A stretch of 50,010 nucleotides of DNA from DASRAU01 sp036005805 (GTDB taxonomy: Bacteria; Acidobacteriota; Polarisedimenticolia; Gp22-AA2): positions 1 to 50,010 of the forward strand of contig DASYQE010000232.1 in NCBI GenBank assembly GCA_036005805.1, given 5' to 3'. This document shows, piece after piece, positions 49,692 to 50,010 of the stretch (position 1 is the first letter of the stretch; each line of letters starts with the position of its first letter). A program made the translations under genes and the position numbers. Under the pieces are notes generated by a model. The model worked only from the letters and a program-made list of their open reading frames with translations. It had not been told where the DNA came from and ran no database searches.

Positions 49692-50010
49692 TCAGTGCGG
49701 CGCGGGTGCGCCCGGGGCCGTGCCCGACGTCGGAGCGGCACCCGAAGCCGGGGCTTCGCCCGCGCCGGGCGCCACCTGGGGCGGCGGGGCCGTGTCCACG
49801 AGCCGCCCGTCGGCGAAATGGAATTTGCGCGTGGTTTTCTGCGTCGGACAGCAGGCGGGATCGCCGGGGCCCTGCTGCGTCACGTCGACCAGGATGTCGG
49901 TCCCTTCGATGCGGATCTCGTGCACCTGCACGCGATCGCCGAGCGGGGCCGAGGCGGCGTGCACCGGGACGCCGTTGCGATCGAGGACGACGGCCAGATC
50001 GACGAAGACA
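49692..50010 (-). CDS. LppP/LprE-like exported protein, C-terminal part (truncated)
   Basis: A partial gene; the frame runs off the window edge, so its start is beyond 50010. The visible part reads VFVDLAVVLDRNGVPVHAAS, then LGDRVQVHEIRIEGTDILVD, a QQGPGDPACCPTQKTTRKF motif, and a Pro/Ala/Gly tail ending at 49692. The LGDRV...GPGDPxCCPT pattern is the core of LppP/LprE-type lipoproteins of actinobacteria and of related proteins in other phyla. Function is unknown (LprE is implicated in host interaction in mycobacteria). The Pro/Ala-rich tail is probably disordered. It is convergent with the kinase by 17 bases. Confidence 0.7.
   Translation of the reverse strand, partial: VFVDLAVVLDRNGVPVHAASAPLGDRVQVHEIRIEGTDILVDVTQQGPGDPACCPTQKTTRKFHFADGRLVDTAPPPQVAPGAGEAPASGAAPTSGTAPGAPAPH

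Noticed and set aside
1..50010. CRISPR arrays, tRNA/rRNA genes, insertion sequences or prophage
   Set aside because: Read through for regularly spaced repeats, cloverleaf arms, transposase and integrase motifs; none seen.

Overview
The window is high-GC chromosomal DNA from a diderm bacterium, read here as probably an Acidobacteriota-like (Thermoanaerobaculia/Polarisedimenticolia-type) soil or sediment lineage. That placement is inference. It rests on three Hanks-type Ser/Thr kinases with TPR, PD40 propeller or VirB10-like tails, two ADOP-type FtsX/MacB permeases without an adjacent ATPase, many large secreted Cys-rich proteins, a bacterial NHEJ operon, an OmpA lipoprotein and a 50-residue lmo0937-type membrane protein. 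I saw no rRNA, tRNA, CRISPR array, transposase or phage gene, and no gene-free stretch longer than 300 bases.

Layout. Bases 1-12.6 kb hold a truncated TPR kinase, a secreted PHP (CehA/McbA-like) protein, a PD40 kinase divergent by 25 bp from an ADOP permease, and a secreted subtilase. From 12.6 to 17.3 kb there is a DNRLRE protein divergent from a DNRLRE-multicopper oxidase fusion, followed by a short chimera of a DksA-like coiled coil and the C-terminal half of a universal stress protein. From 17.3 to 24.2 kb lie an AraC regulator, a methyltransferase, a flavin oxidoreductase, a secreted AHL-lactonase-like enzyme, the lmo0937-type protein, a GNAT-like protein and a PBP7-like DD-peptidase. 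From 24.3 to 29 kb there is a 1213-residue secreted protein sharing its C-terminal module with the oxidase, then a DUF3185 protein and an OmpA lipoprotein.

Bases 29.1-33.7 kb carry the NHEJ operon ku-ligD plus a 50-residue basic protein whose start overlaps the ligD stop as ATGA. It is divergent from an arginine-rich DUF6496-like protein. From 33.7 to 43.4 kb are an M48 protease, a di-haem cytochrome, an ECF sigma factor, a second ADOP permease, a DUF1579 protein, an ABC-F ATPase and an MFS exporter that seems to lack an ATG start. From 43.6 to 50 kb are a small secreted protein ending in LPATAS-TM-RR, a 44-residue basic protein between two strong terminators, a beta-solenoid DUF4097-like protein, a basic/amphipathic unknown, an AI-2E family permease, a kinase with a VirB10-like tail and a truncated LppP/LprE-like protein.

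The strongest functional unit is the NHEJ island. Its ku promoter reads TTGCCG-17-TATTCT, and similar TTGxxx-N16-18-TAxxxT boxes recur ahead of several genes. The most unusual items are the DksA-USP chimera, the oxidase fused to DNRLRE, the shared C-terminal surface module, the ATGA-coupled protein behind ligD, and the LPATAS protein.
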